From: Streptomyces cellostaticus
GTDB lineage: Bacteria > Actinomycetota > Actinomycetes > Streptomycetales > Streptomycetaceae
Reading direction: 5' to 3'
Length of the DNA: 64,000 nucleotides
Assembly (NCBI RefSeq): GCF_001513965.1
Contig: NZ_KQ948020.1
Coordinates: 343,010-407,009, forward strand
The translations under genes and the position numbers were made by a program. The notes beneath the pieces are model-generated. The model saw only the letters and a list, made by a program, of their open reading frames with translations. It did not search any database and was not told the origin of the DNA. Positions 1-8,782 of the stretch are shown here, piece after piece (the first letter of the stretch is position 1; each line of letters begins with the position of its first letter).

Positions 1-6
1 GATCGC

Positions 7-1500
7 GTGGACCTCAAGCCCCCCACCGACATCGTCGGACAGCGCGCCGACGCCTATGCGGCCGCCCCCCTGCTCAACTGCCTGCTGCGGGAGGTCGCCG
101 AGCCGCTCCCGGTCCCCGGCGAGCGGCCCGCCTACCGGCTGCCCGGCACCGGCCGCCTGCTACGGGTGAGCCCCGGCCGACGGCCCGCGGAGCCGGAGGT
201 GCACGCCGTCGGCGCCTGGCGCCGCCTCGACCACACCGAGCTGGTCAAACTGGTCGCCGAGGAGCTGCGCCGGCACACCGGGCTGCCGGGCGGCGACCTG
301 CCCGCCGAGATGATCGACAGCCGGGACGCGGTCGCCGCCCTGCTCACCGCCCGCGCCCGGGCGACGGCGCCCGAGGACCCCTACCTGCGCTCCGAGCAGT
401 CCCTGATCACCGGCCACCCCTACCACCCCGCCCCCAAGGCGCGTGGCGGCGGCCCCGTCGCGTCCTGGCTGCCGTACGCCCCCGAGGCGCACGCGCACTT
501 CCCGCTGGTGCTGCTCGGGGTCCGCGAGGACCAGGTGGCCGAGGAGGGCGACACCCGCGCCCTGGACGCCCTCGGCACGGCTCCGCCCGGCTATCGGCTG
601 CTGCCCGCCCACCCCTGGCAGCTCGACCTCGTCGCCCGCGACCTGGCCCCCGCCTTCGCCGACGGCCGTCTGATCCGGCTCGGCAACACCGCCTGCGAGA
701 CCTGGCCGACGGCGGCGATCCGCACGGTGTACGAGCCCCGGCGCGACCTGTTCCTGAAGTTCAGCCTCGACGTGCGCATCACCAACGACATCCGCCGCCT
801 GTGGCGCCACGACCTGCGGAAACTGCGCCGCACCGACACGGCCGCCACCGATGCCTTCGCCGCCATGGGCCGGCCCGCGGCCTGGCTGAGCGACCGCGGC
901 TACCGCACGGCCGCCTTCGCCTTCGAGGAACTGGCCGTGCTCGTGCGGGACGGGCTCGGCGGCCACCTCCTGCCCGGCGCCACCCCGCTGCTCGCGGCCG
1001 GGCTCGCCGAGGGCTTCGCAGGCAACCCGCTGGCCGCCACGACGGATCCGGAGGCCTGGTGGGCGGCGTACCTGCGGCAGGTGATCCCGCCCGCCCTCAC
1101 GGCGTTCGACGCCCACGGGGTCGTCCTGGAGGCACACCTGCAGAACACGCTGGTCGCCGTCGACGCGTCCGGCATGCCCGTCCAGGCGCTGTTCCGGGAC
1201 GCCGAGGGCGCCAAGGTGCTCCCGGACGTCTCCCGCGCCGCAGGCTGGGAGCGACTCGTGTACTGCCTGGTCGTCAACCACCTCGCCGAGATCGCCGCCG
1301 CCCTCGCCGCACACCACCCCGGCCTCGCCCCCTGGCCCGCCGCCCGCCGCGAACTCGCCCGCCACCACCTGCCCGAGATCCCCGCCCTGCTCGCCTCACC
1401 GACCCTGCCCGGCAAGACCAACCTGCTGCTGCGCTGGACGGGCGCGGACGGCGCCGACGCCCGCTACCTGCCCTTGCCGAACCCGCTGGCCGGTGCATGA
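7..1500 (+). CDS. IucA/IucC-family NIS siderophore synthetase (5' end may lie outside window)
   Basis: ATP-dependent ligase of the NRPS-independent siderophore family, which adenylates a carboxylate such as citrate or succinate and condenses it with an amine or alcohol. Visible family marks are GHPYHPAPKARGG at residues 136-148, HPWQ at 202-205 and KFSLDVRITNDIRR near 250, followed by a FhuF-like C-terminal half containing HLQNTLV. The frame is open to the left edge of the window, so the GTG at position 7 may be internal; 497 residues is slightly short for the family (about 550-600). The substrate cannot be told from this sequence. A hairpin terminator follows the stop codon, so this is the last gene of its transcription unit, probably a desferrioxamine-like or other hydroxamate/carboxylate siderophore operon lying to the left. 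Confidence 0.9.
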   Translation: MDLKPPTDIVGQRADAYAAAPLLNCLLREVAEPLPVPGERPAYRLPGTGRLLRVSPGRRPAEPEVHAVGAWRRLDHTELVKLVAEELRRHTGLPGGDLPAEMIDSRDAVAALLTARARATAPEDPYLRSEQSLITGHPYHPAPKARGGGPVASWLPYAPEAHAHFPLVLLGVREDQVAEEGDTRALDALGTAPPGYRLLPAHPWQLDLVARDLAPAFADGRLIRLGNTACETWPTAAIRTVYEPRRDLFLKFSLDVRITNDIRRLWRHDLRKLRRTDTAATDAFAAMGRPAAWLSDRGYRTAAFAFEELAVLVRDGLGGHLLPGATPLLAAGLAEGFAGNPLAATTDPEAWWAAYLRQVIPPALTAFDAHGVVLEAHLQNTLVAVDASGMPVQALFRDAEGAKVLPDVSRAAGWERLVYCLVVNHLAEIAAALAAHHPGLAPWPAARRELARHHLPEIPALLASPTLPGKTNLLLRWTGADGADARYLPLPNPLAGA

Positions 1501-1504
1501 CGGT

Positions 1505-1536
1505 GCCGACGGCTCCGTCCCCGGAGTGCCGTCGGC
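1505..1536. terminator. Hairpin terminator after siderophore synthetase
   Basis: A 9-bp GC stem, GCCGACGGC/GCCGTCGGC, is continued by an inner TCCG/CGGA stem around a TCCC loop with a 2-nt bulge. It starts 5 nt after the stop codon. There is no U-tract, as is usual in Streptomyces. Confidence 0.6.
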
Positions 1537-1729
1537 GAACTGATCGCGTAAGGCAGGGGAGGTACTTCGGCCTGCGCACGGTAACAGGCATCGGCGACGT
1601 CCAGGTCAGTATCAGGATTCTCCGGACAGCATGATCCCTGCCCCGATGTGATGACGCGTCCGGCTCAAGCTCCGGCAGGCACACTGACGCCGGGGTGGGC
1701 ATGAACGAGGGGGAACAGCCATCACATCC

Positions 1730-4700
1730 ATGTGGGATGCCGCGGAGGGCGACGGATTCCGGGCGGCCGTGATCGGCCGGACCCGTCGGCGCATCGAGAT
1801 CTACAGAGACGCCGGCGAGGCCTGGCGGTTCGCCGAGAGCCTGAAGTCCGTGAGCGAGGACACCGCCCAGGAGTACGAGGGCCGAACGATCCTTGAACTC
1901 GTCCAGAACGGCCATGACGCACTCGGTACGGCCGGCCCAGGACGCATCGCCGTCGTGGCGGTGCGCCAGGAGGGTGGCGGCGTCCTCTACGTCGCCAACG
2001 AGGGGGCGGGGTTCACGGAGGAGAACTTCCGCGCCATCACCGAACTGGCTCTGTCCAGCAAGGCGGCGGGCGAGGGGATCGGCAACAAGGGGCTCGGTTT
2101 CCGGAGTGTGCTGCAACTGACGGACTGGCCGGAGATCTACTCGAAGGCCTCACCCGCCTCGTTGTCCTTCGACGGCTACTGCTTCCGATTCGCGAGGCCC
2201 GAGGACGTGCGCGCCCTGGTGGACGATCCGGCACTCGCGGCCCGGGTGATCGAGGACATCTCTCCCCTGGCGCTGCCGGTACCGGCCGATGTCACGGATC
2301 CCGTACTCAAGGAACTGGCCGAGGACGGGTTCTCCACGGTTGTCCGGCTCCCGCTGCGCGATGACCATGCCTGGGGACTCACGGTGGCGCAGTCTAAGGA
2401 CATGATGAGCGGCGAGGCACCGCTCCTGCTCTTCCTCGACCGCGTGGCCGAGCTCTCTGTCGAGGTGCGCGACGTCTCGCAACCCGCTCCGAGGCAGGTC
2501 CTCTCGCGCACCGAGCGTGTGTCGGAGCTCGTCAGAGCACGAGACGCAGAGTGGGTCAGCGAAGTCGATCTCGCCGAGGCGGGCCGCTATCTGCTGGCTC
2601 GCCGCACGCTCGATTCCGATGCGCTGAGCGAAGCGATCAGGCGCAGCGTCCAGGCGCGCGAGATCGACGCGGCATGGGAGAACTGGAATACCGAGGCATG
2701 GGTGGCGGTGGCGCTGCGGCTGGACACGCCACTCACCCACGGCCGCATGTACACCTTCCTGCCGATGGCCGCGGCTGTGCACGCTCCGTTTCCCGGGCAC
2801 GCCCATGCCCCGTTCTTCACCAAGCTGGCCCGCCTCGGCATCAGCGAGAGGGTGGCTCTGAACGACTTTCTCCTCGCCCAACTCGCCGTGCTGGCCGTGG
2901 AACTGAGCAGGCGGGTTCGCTCCGAGACCCCACATCTCCTCGCGGCGGACCTCATCCTCGACCTCATGTGCTGGGACGAACCGGCCCGGCTGGACGCGGC
3001 TCTGGACGGGCGGCTCGCCACGGAGCCGATCGTGCCGCTGCATGGCCGGGAGGCGTGGGGCTCGATGCAGGATTCCCACGGGTGGCCGGACGGCAAGCGC
3101 GCCTGGCGGGTCCTGACCACCGACGCGCTCACGCAGGGGGGAGCAAAGCTGTTGACGCCCTCAGTCGGTCCTGTTCGTCATGGGCGTCTGGACAAGCTGT
3201 GCAAAACCGTGCTCTCCAAGTCCTTTCGCCCACCGGCGTCCCTGGCAGCGGCGTGGGTCGAGGCCGTGGCCCGGTCCCTGCTGAGCGGTGAACAAGCGAC
3301 AGCAGGTGTGCTGTGGGCGGACTTCTACAGCGATGTGTCGCATGCGTTCGCCCGGGACCAGAGCGTGCTCCGGGGCCGGCGCATCATCCTTGACCAGGAC
3401 ATGCGGCTGAGAAGCGCCCTCGGGGGTCTTGCGGAGCCCGGCAAGAAGGTGGCGAGCGTCTTCTTCCACCCCGACATCGCGGACGGTGACGCCGTCACCC
3501 GGGTGCCGGGCGATCTCAAGGCGCTACGGCGTCGTATTTCCTTCACACACCCGGAGATCGCCTGGCACGGCGGAGGGCGTGAATTCCTCGAGCGCAATGA
3601 GCTGGTTCGCCCTTACCAGCTGGACCGTGTCTTCGACGCGCTGAAAGACCTGCTCTGCGGACGGCCCTCGGAGGCGCTCAGCCGCGACGCCCTCACCTTC
3701 GCCTTCCGGCAGTACCCGCTGCTCAGCCAGGCACAGCGCCGGAGGCTGGCCCGTATCCCCTTCCGGCTGCCGCTGGCCGCCGACGGCTGGGGCAGGGCAG
3801 CGAACTGCTCCTTCTCGCCTGCCTGGGGGACCGAGGGGGCACGTCGACTCGACAGGTTCCTCGATGAGGGAGGGGCCCGGATCCCCGCCCTGGCCGCTCA
3901 GCGAGACCAGTGGATCAGCGGTCCCGACGACTGGCCGACTCCGGTTCGGGACCGGGCGCTCCACGTCGAGTTCCTCGAAGCCCTTGGCGTCTGCGACGGC
4001 CTCAGGCCGGCGTACGTCGGGAATCGTCTCGGCGCCCATCACGGCAATGACCTGCGGCCCTCGGCCCTTGCCCTGCGTTTCGGGCTGGGGGAGGCCCTGT
4101 CCCCTGCGTGGGACGCCGACGTCAGGACCCGATGGACCAAGTTCGCGCACCCGTGGACGCCCTACGAGTTCGAAGGCCCGCTGGCCCACCTTGCGGGAGC
4201 GACCGAGGTCGCCGGGCTGAATTCCGTGGCCCGGCGAGCATTCGCCGAACTGCTGATGCACGGACTCCGTACCTGGGGCGAGGAAGTCTTCACCGTCACC
4301 GTGCACAGACCCACCTACAACTTCAAGGACGCGCACACCTGGCCGACTCCTCTCGCCTCCTACCTCCGAAGCCTGGCGTGGCTTCCCGTCGAGGAACCGG
4401 ACGGCCCGTCCTTCGTCCCGCCCGGCCGGGCGTGGTTCAGCACCGACGGTGAACTTCCTGCCTTCGTGCCCGCGCTGCCCCTGTCGACACGGCGCCTGCT
4501 CACCGACAAGGCGGTCGCCGAGCGGCTGGTTCGGCTCGGTCTGCGCAAGTGGGACGATCCGAAGCACGCCGGAGAGGCGGTGAAGCAGCTCGGCGAGGTG
4601 CTCGACAAGGGCGAAGTGCCCGCGTATCTCAGCGTCTCCTTCAAAAGACACTACGAGCGGGCGTGGTCGCAGGTCGCGCGGACAGGACGGTGGCCCTGGG

Positions 4701-7000
4701 CACCGGCCGAAGAGGTCCGGCTCGTCGTGAGCCGCACCAACGTGCTCGGCACCTGCACGCCAACGGCCGACGAGGCTCCGGTCAACGTCTGCGACGAGGC
4801 GGATCCCCTGAAGGAGGCGCTGATCGAGCTGGCGGGCGATCCGATCCTCGTCGCCCCCGCGGACTCGGGCGACGCCATCGCCGGCCTGGCCGAGGCGAAC
4901 GGAGTGAAAACACAGCGCACGTCGGTCACCCAAGTCCAGGTGCGTCATCGAGACGGCGACCCGATCACCCCCAACGGGCATGCGGCGGTGCTGGTCGAGG
5001 GAAGAGAGTGGCTGGTCACCGTGATCGCACTCGCCATGGAACTCAAGTCCGGGGCGTTCGTGCGCCGCAGTGAACGCGGTCTGCGTGCGGCGCTCGAACG
5101 GCTTCACACCATTCGTGTCGTACACGCCGACGACGTGGAGATCGCCATCTCCGGTACGCCGGCCGAACCGCCGTCGACGACCCGTGCGCTGCCGCTGCCG
5201 GACGACGAACACCCCACGGTGGTCGTCTGGAGGAGCGACGACGGCTGGGACGAGCTGCAGGCGGCGGCACCCGCCGTCGCGCAACTGCTGGACAGACCGT
5301 GGCTGCAGGACGCACTGGAACTGGTTCTGGTCAAACTCGAGCGGCACTTCGGCGGCCACGACCCGGCACACATCGACGACAGCACCCTCGCGACGGCGCT
5401 GGACACGACCGAGGCCAAGGTCACCGAGATCAGACGCAATCTCACCGGCGACGTGCAGGACACGGTGCGACTGCTCCGCCCGGTGCTGGCGTGCCTCGCC
5501 GCCGACGACTGGGACGAGGAAGCGGCCCAGGTCCTGGGCCGGGCGGCCGGTGAACGCGAGCTCGTCGAGATCATCGACCGGTACGCGCCCGGTCTGCCGG
5601 TGTCGTCCGCCGACCTGGTGGCCCTGGCCCGCTCCTCCACGACGCCCGCCGAGCTCCGCGACGAACTGCGCCTCGACTTCCGGCAGTTCAACGCCGCACT
5701 CGCTTCGCTCGGCCCCGGGTACAAGCCGGATGCCTACCCCGACCTCCACGAGCGGGTCTTCGGTGACTTCGTGCGCGACCGCAGCGGGGTTCTCCTCGAC
5801 AGGCTCCGCGAACGGTACGCCGTTGCCGCGCACGAGGGAAAGGACATCTCCGGCTACGCGGCGGCCCGCGGTCTCCACGACCTGCAGCCGGACCCCGCCT
5901 GGCTGACCCTGTTCATCAGCCCGCCCGAGGAAGCGATGCGGAGCAGAGTGCAGGAGTGGCTGCGCGCCCACGGAGCTGACGACGACCTTGAGCGGCTGAC
6001 GGACCTTCAGCCCGTCGACCGGCTTCGCGCACTCAACGCGTCCGCGCTCGACAAGCTCGTGCCGAAACTGGCCCCGCTCGTGGCCGCATGGTGCCACCGT
6101 CACGGTGTCCTGGCGCCCGGCGGATGGCACGGGGCGGTGCTGCTGGAGTGCAAGAGCCACATCGACGGCATCGGCCTGAGTGACCTGCTGCACCTGAGTG
6201 AGGAACAACTGCTCCACGCCGTGGGTCGCGCCGTGGGGTGGCCGGCCGGAATGCCCCGCGCCGCAGATCCCGAGGTGCTCGGCCTCACCCCCAAGGATCT
6301 CGCGTGGACGACCGCACGATCCCAGGACTCCGGTGGCTCGATCAGCACACCGCCGCGCACGATCACGATCGGAGACAAGGAGGTCAGGGTGGGAGTTGAT
6401 CAGTTCTCCGCCATCGCGGACCTCGCCTCCAGAACCATCGACGAGTCGTTCCTCGCCCAGACCGGCAAGGTGCGCCTCGACGCCGTGGGGGGTGTGCCGC
6501 AACCACGCCGCGGAGGTTCTTCCCCTGCCAAGCCGGGCATCGTCGTCGCGAGGATGACCCAGACCAACGAGGACCAGCGCTCGGCCATCGGCCTCGTCGG
6601 AGAAGTAGCCGCCCGGGCTTGGCTCCAGCGCCACCACACCGATGTCAGGTGGACGTCGGGATACGCGGCCTTGATCAATGGCGACCCCGAGGCGTCCGAT
6701 GGTCTGGGCTACGACTTCGAGGTCGCCTGGCGCGACACGACCCGGCTGTACGAGGTGAAGGCCCTGAGCGGACCGAGCGCCGAGCGGGTGGAGTTCGAGC
6801 TCGGTCCGTCCGAGGTGGACGCGGCCCGCCGCCACGCGCGCGGCAACCGATACCGCATCCTGCTGATCACCTCGGCCCTTGTCCCGGAGGAGCGTCGCGT
6901 GTTCGAACTGCCGAACCCGTTCTCCGCCCAGGGGCGCGACCGCTTCAGGATCGTGAGCAGAGGACTGCGCTATCAGTGCTCACCGTCGGGGAAGGCATAG
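1730..7000 (+). CDS. Giant GHKL-ATPase (sacsin-like) protein with C-terminal DUF3883 nuclease-like domain
   Basis: A 1756-residue protein. The N-terminus is an Hsp90-like GHKL ATPase domain of the sacsin type: N-box ELVQNGHDA (56-64), G1 box NEGAGF (90-95) and G2 box IGNKGLGFRS (117-126). The C-terminus resembles DUF3883: a GLVGEVAA helix, then GYDFEV with Asp1662 and YEVKAL with Glu1675 and Lys1677, the D...ExK pattern of PD-(D/E)xK nucleases. The roughly 1400 residues between are helical and unassigned. Proteins with this architecture are sporadic in bacteria and often lie near restriction or defence loci; a defence role here is inference. The start at 1730 follows the purine run GAGGGGGA at about 1705-1712, a rather long spacing. 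The gene stands alone, flanked by terminators, and its base composition is like its neighbours. Confidence 0.85.
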   Translation: MWDAAEGDGFRAAVIGRTRRRIEIYRDAGEAWRFAESLKSVSEDTAQEYEGRTILELVQNGHDALGTAGPGRIAVVAVRQEGGGVLYVANEGAGFTEENFRAITELALSSKAAGEGIGNKGLGFRSVLQLTDWPEIYSKASPASLSFDGYCFRFARPEDVRALVDDPALAARVIEDISPLALPVPADVTDPVLKELAEDGFSTVVRLPLRDDHAWGLTVAQSKDMMSGEAPLLLFLDRVAELSVEVRDVSQPAPRQVLSRTERVSELVRARDAEWVSEVDLAEAGRYLLARRTLDSDALSEAIRRSVQAREIDAAWENWNTEAWVAVALRLDTPLTHGRMYTFLPMAAAVHAPFPGHAHAPFFTKLARLGISERVALNDFLLAQLAVLAVELSRRVRSETPHLLAADLILDLMCWDEPARLDAALDGRLATEPIVPLHGREAWGSMQDSHGWPDGKRAWRVLTTDALTQGGAKLLTPSVGPVRHGRLDKLCKTVLSKSFRPPASLAAAWVEAVARSLLSGEQATAGVLWADFYSDVSHAFARDQSVLRGRRIILDQDMRLRSALGGLAEPGKKVASVFFHPDIADGDAVTRVPGDLKALRRRISFTHPEIAWHGGGREFLERNELVRPYQLDRVFDALKDLLCGRPSEALSRDALTFAFRQYPLLSQAQRRRLARIPFRLPLAADGWGRAANCSFSPAWGTEGARRLDRFLDEGGARIPALAAQRDQWISGPDDWPTPVRDRALHVEFLEALGVCDGLRPAYVGNRLGAHHGNDLRPSALALRFGLGEALSPAWDADVRTRWTKFAHPWTPYEFEGPLAHLAGATEVAGLNSVARRAFAELLMHGLRTWGEEVFTVTVHRPTYNFKDAHTWPTPLASYLRSLAWLPVEEPDGPSFVPPGRAWFSTDGELPAFVPALPLSTRRLLTDKAVAERLVRLGLRKWDDPKHAGEAVKQLGEVLDKGEVPAYLSVSFKRHYERAWSQVARTGRWPWAPAEEVRLVVSRTNVLGTCTPTADEAPVNVCDEADPLKEALIELAGDPILVAPADSGDAIAGLAEANGVKTQRTSVTQVQVRHRDGDPITPNGHAAVLVEGREWLVTVIALAMELKSGAFVRRSERGLRAALERLHTIRVVHADDVEIAISGTPAEPPSTTRALPLPDDEHPTVVVWRSDDGWDELQAAAPAVAQLLDRPWLQDALELVLVKLERHFGGHDPAHIDDSTLATALDTTEAKVTEIRRNLTGDVQDTVRLLRPVLACLAADDWDEEAAQVLGRAAGERELVEIIDRYAPGLPVSSADLVALARSSTTPAELRDELRLDFRQFNAALASLGPGYKPDAYPDLHERVFGDFVRDRSGVLLDRLRERYAVAAHEGKDISGYAAARGLHDLQPDPAWLTLFISPPEEAMRSRVQEWLRAHGADDDLERLTDLQPVDRLRALNASALDKLVPKLAPLVAAWCHRHGVLAPGGWHGAVLLECKSHIDGIGLSDLLHLSEEQLLHAVGRAVGWPAGMPRAADPEVLGLTPKDLAWTTARSQDSGGSISTPPRTITIGDKEVRVGVDQFSAIADLASRTIDESFLAQTGKVRLDAVGGVPQPRRGGSSPAKPGIVVARMTQTNEDQRSAIGLVGEVAARAWLQRHHTDVRWTSGYAALINGDPEASDGLGYDFEVAWRDTTRLYEVKALSGPSAERVEFELGPSEVDAARRHARGNRYRILLITSALVPEERRVFELPNPFSAQGRDRFRIVSRGLRYQCSPSGKA

Positions 7001-7395
7001 CGAGGAGGTGTGGGGGAACAGGCGGCGTTTCTCGAGCACGGCAGCGTGACCGCCCAGCCACCAACGTGCGCCCGGCGGGCGACCGTTGAGGCACCCGCGT
7101 TCGTCCCAGCCTCATCCGCAGTGGGGAGCTCACGCCACCAGGTGACGGTGGCCCGGTCCGGCACATCGTGTGCCGGGCCGGGCCACTGTTCAGAAGTCCC
7201 CGTTCTGGCTCGCCGCTCCGTTGCGGCTCCAGCTCACCAGGAGCTGGCCTTTCCCTCCCTACGGCCGGTGCGCGGTTGCGCTCGCCCATGCCCAGTTGCC
7301 GACCGTTGTCCGGCGCCGGGACGTGGACGCCGGACATCAACTGCCGGACAGTCACCACGCATCGCGGCTGCGGAAAGGCTCCGGAAAGGAGGGCC
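7001..7395. other. Gene-free interval
   Basis: About 395 nt without a convincing gene. It holds the hairpin at 7148-7186; the open frames in it are short, arginine- and proline-rich shadows of GC-rich sequence. The right end carries the ribosome-binding site (AAAGGAGGG) of the regulator remnant that follows. Confidence 0.5.
7148..7186. terminator. Strong hairpin downstream of the GHKL/DUF3883 gene
   Basis: An 18-bp stem with one G-T mismatch (GTGGCCCGGTCCGGCACA paired with TGTGCCGGGCCGGGCCAC) and a 3-nt TCG loop. It lies 148 nt after the stop codon of the large gene and probably ends its transcript. Confidence 0.6.
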
Positions 7396-7599
7396 ATGCC
7401 ATGCGCCGAACGCCCGCTCGACCTGGACACCGGTCCGCTGACGCGGTTCGCGGCCGACCTGCGGAAGCTGCGCGAGGCGGCGGGACGGCTTGGTCACTAT
7501 GCTCACTTCATGCCGGAGGCCGGAAGCCCGGGGCGCAGCGCGCTGGAGCTGGCCGTCGAATGTAAGGCGAATGAGCGATTGGGTCTTGGAAGATGCTGA
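7396..7599 (+). pseudogene. Truncated N-terminus of an HTH/NTPase-type Streptomyces regulator
   Basis: This 67-codon frame begins with RPLDLDTGPLTRF, then FAADLRKLREAAG. That is the characteristic N-terminal signature of a large actinobacterial family of helix-turn-helix regulators that normally continue 'LTYRAMARRAHYS...' into an XRE-type HTH and a long NTPase or WD40 body. Here similarity ends right after REAAG and the frame runs into unrelated sequence. A good ribosome-binding site (GGAGG) precedes ATG 7396. The TGA stop overlaps the ATG of the HipA-like gene by 3 nt, so translation of the remnant could still feed the next gene. I call it a deletion remnant rather than a functional regulator. 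Confidence 0.55.
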
Positions 7600-8507
7600 G
7601 AGAGGTCGCCGCTACCCGCTACATCGCACCCCTGCGGTCCGGTGGCTCCGTCCCCGGAGTCGTCGAGGCCGATGATCTCGGTACGTATGTCGTCAAGTTC
7701 ACCGGCTCCGCGCAGGGCCACAAGGCGCTGGTCGCCGAGGTGATCGTCGGTGAACTCGCCCGCGCGCTCGGCCTGCGCTTCCCCGAACTGGTCCTCGTCC
7801 ACTTCGACCCGTCGATCGCGGCGGCCGAGCCGCACCAGGAGGTGCGCGAGCTGCACGGCGCGAGCGCGGGGGTCAACCTCGGCATGGACTACCTGCCGGG
7901 CGCCGCCGACTTCACCCCCGAGATCGCGAAGACCTTCCCGGTGGACCCCCTGGAGGCGGGCCGGATCGTCTGGCTGGACGCCCTGACCGTCAACGTGGAC
8001 CGTACGGTCCACAGCTCCAACCTGATGGTCTGGCCGACGCTCGGCACCGCGCCCCCGCGGCTGTGGCTCATCGACCACGGCGCCGCCCTCGTCTTCCACC
8101 ACCGCTGGGACACCACGACCCCGGGCAAGAGGTACGACTTCCGCCACCACGCCCTCGGTCACTACGCCCCCGACATCCGGGCCGCCGACGCGGAACTGGC
8201 TCCCCGGGTGACCGAGGAGCTGCTGCACCGGATCGTCGCCGAGGTGCCGGACGCCTGGCTCGCCGAGGACGCGGGATTCGCGACGCCCGACGACGTCCGG
8301 ACCGCCTACGTCGACTACCTCCTCCAGCGTGTGCGCCGATCCGAGGAGTGGCTGCCCACCGGCTTCCCGAGCCGCGAGGAGCTCGCGGCCGAGGAGGCCG
8401 CCCGCGCGGCGAAGACCCAGCAGGGCCGCCCGGACTGGCTCAAGTGGGTCCCCGACCTGCACGGCAAGCCGGCGGTGGAACAGGATGGGACGGTGCACCT
8501 CGGATGA
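7593..8507 (+). CDS. HipA-like protein kinase
   Basis: A 304-residue protein of the HipA-like kinase fold (related to the catalytic half of the HipA toxin). Visible elements are an ATP-lysine candidate in YVVKFTG (Lys35), the catalytic loop NVDRTVHSSN (Asp136, Asn143), replacing the usual N-x-D-R-H-x-x-N, and the metal-binding segment LIDHGAAL (Asp161). No HipB-type antitoxin lies next to it. The stop overlaps the downstream CxxC gene by 4 nt (ATGA), so the two are translationally coupled. This small HipA-like form is widely conserved in Streptomyces and is probably a housekeeping kinase rather than a plasmid-type toxin; its substrate is unknown. Confidence 0.8.
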   Translation: MLREVAATRYIAPLRSGGSVPGVVEADDLGTYVVKFTGSAQGHKALVAEVIVGELARALGLRFPELVLVHFDPSIAAAEPHQEVRELHGASAGVNLGMDYLPGAADFTPEIAKTFPVDPLEAGRIVWLDALTVNVDRTVHSSNLMVWPTLGTAPPRLWLIDHGAALVFHHRWDTTTPGKRYDFRHHALGHYAPDIRAADAELAPRVTEELLHRIVAEVPDAWLAEDAGFATPDDVRTAYVDYLLQRVRRSEEWLPTGFPSREELAAEEAARAAKTQQGRPDWLKWVPDLHGKPAVEQDGTVHLG

Positions 8508-8779
8508 CCCAGCGCGTACAGATCGAGTACTGCACACAGTGCCGCTGGCTGCCCCGCGCGGCCTGGCTGGCGCAGGAGCTGCTCACCACCTTCGAGACCG
8601 AGCTGACCGAGCTGTCGCTCAAGCCCGGCACCGGCGGCGTCTTCGTCGTCCGGGTGAACGACGAGGTCGTCTGGGACCGCCGCGAGCAGGGCTTCCCGGA
8701 GCCCACGGCGGTGAAGCGGGCCGTACGCGACCGAGTGGCCCCGGGAAGGTCCCTGGGCCACTCGGAGGGAACCTCGTAA
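8504..8779 (+). CDS. SelT/SelW/SelH (Rdx) family selenoprotein-like redox protein
   Basis: A 91-residue thioredoxin-fold protein. The N-terminal beta-strand QIEYCTQCRW carries the CxxC motif that replaces the CxxU of selenoprotein W. FVVRVNDEVVWDRREQGFPE corresponds to the conserved second half ('G.FEV.vng.lvfSK...GrFP'). It is probably a thiol-disulfide or glutathione-linked redox protein in the cytoplasm. ATG 8504 overlaps the stop of the HipA-like kinase (ATGA), so the pair forms one operon. The 3' end of the gene is itself part of a strong hairpin. Confidence 0.85.
   Translation: MTQRVQIEYCTQCRWLPRAAWLAQELLTTFETELTELSLKPGTGGVFVVRVNDEVVWDRREQGFPEPTAVKRAVRDRVAPGRSLGHSEGTS
8731..8765. terminator. 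Bidirectional terminator embedded in the end of the SelW-like gene
   Basis: A 16-bp stem with one mismatch (CCGAGTGGCCCCGGGA against TCCCTGGGCCACTCGG), loop AGG. It sits inside the last 50 nt of the SelW-like reading frame and just beyond the end of the convergent malate synthase gene, whose stop is only 3 nt away. Confidence 0.6.
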
Positions 8780-8782
8780 GGG

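Noticed and set aside
3524..6835. Very long open frame antisense to the GHKL/DUF3883 gene.
   Set aside because: Arises from the mirror-frame effect of high GC3; translation is rich in Gly, Arg, Val with no family resemblance, and the sense gene has clear motifs.
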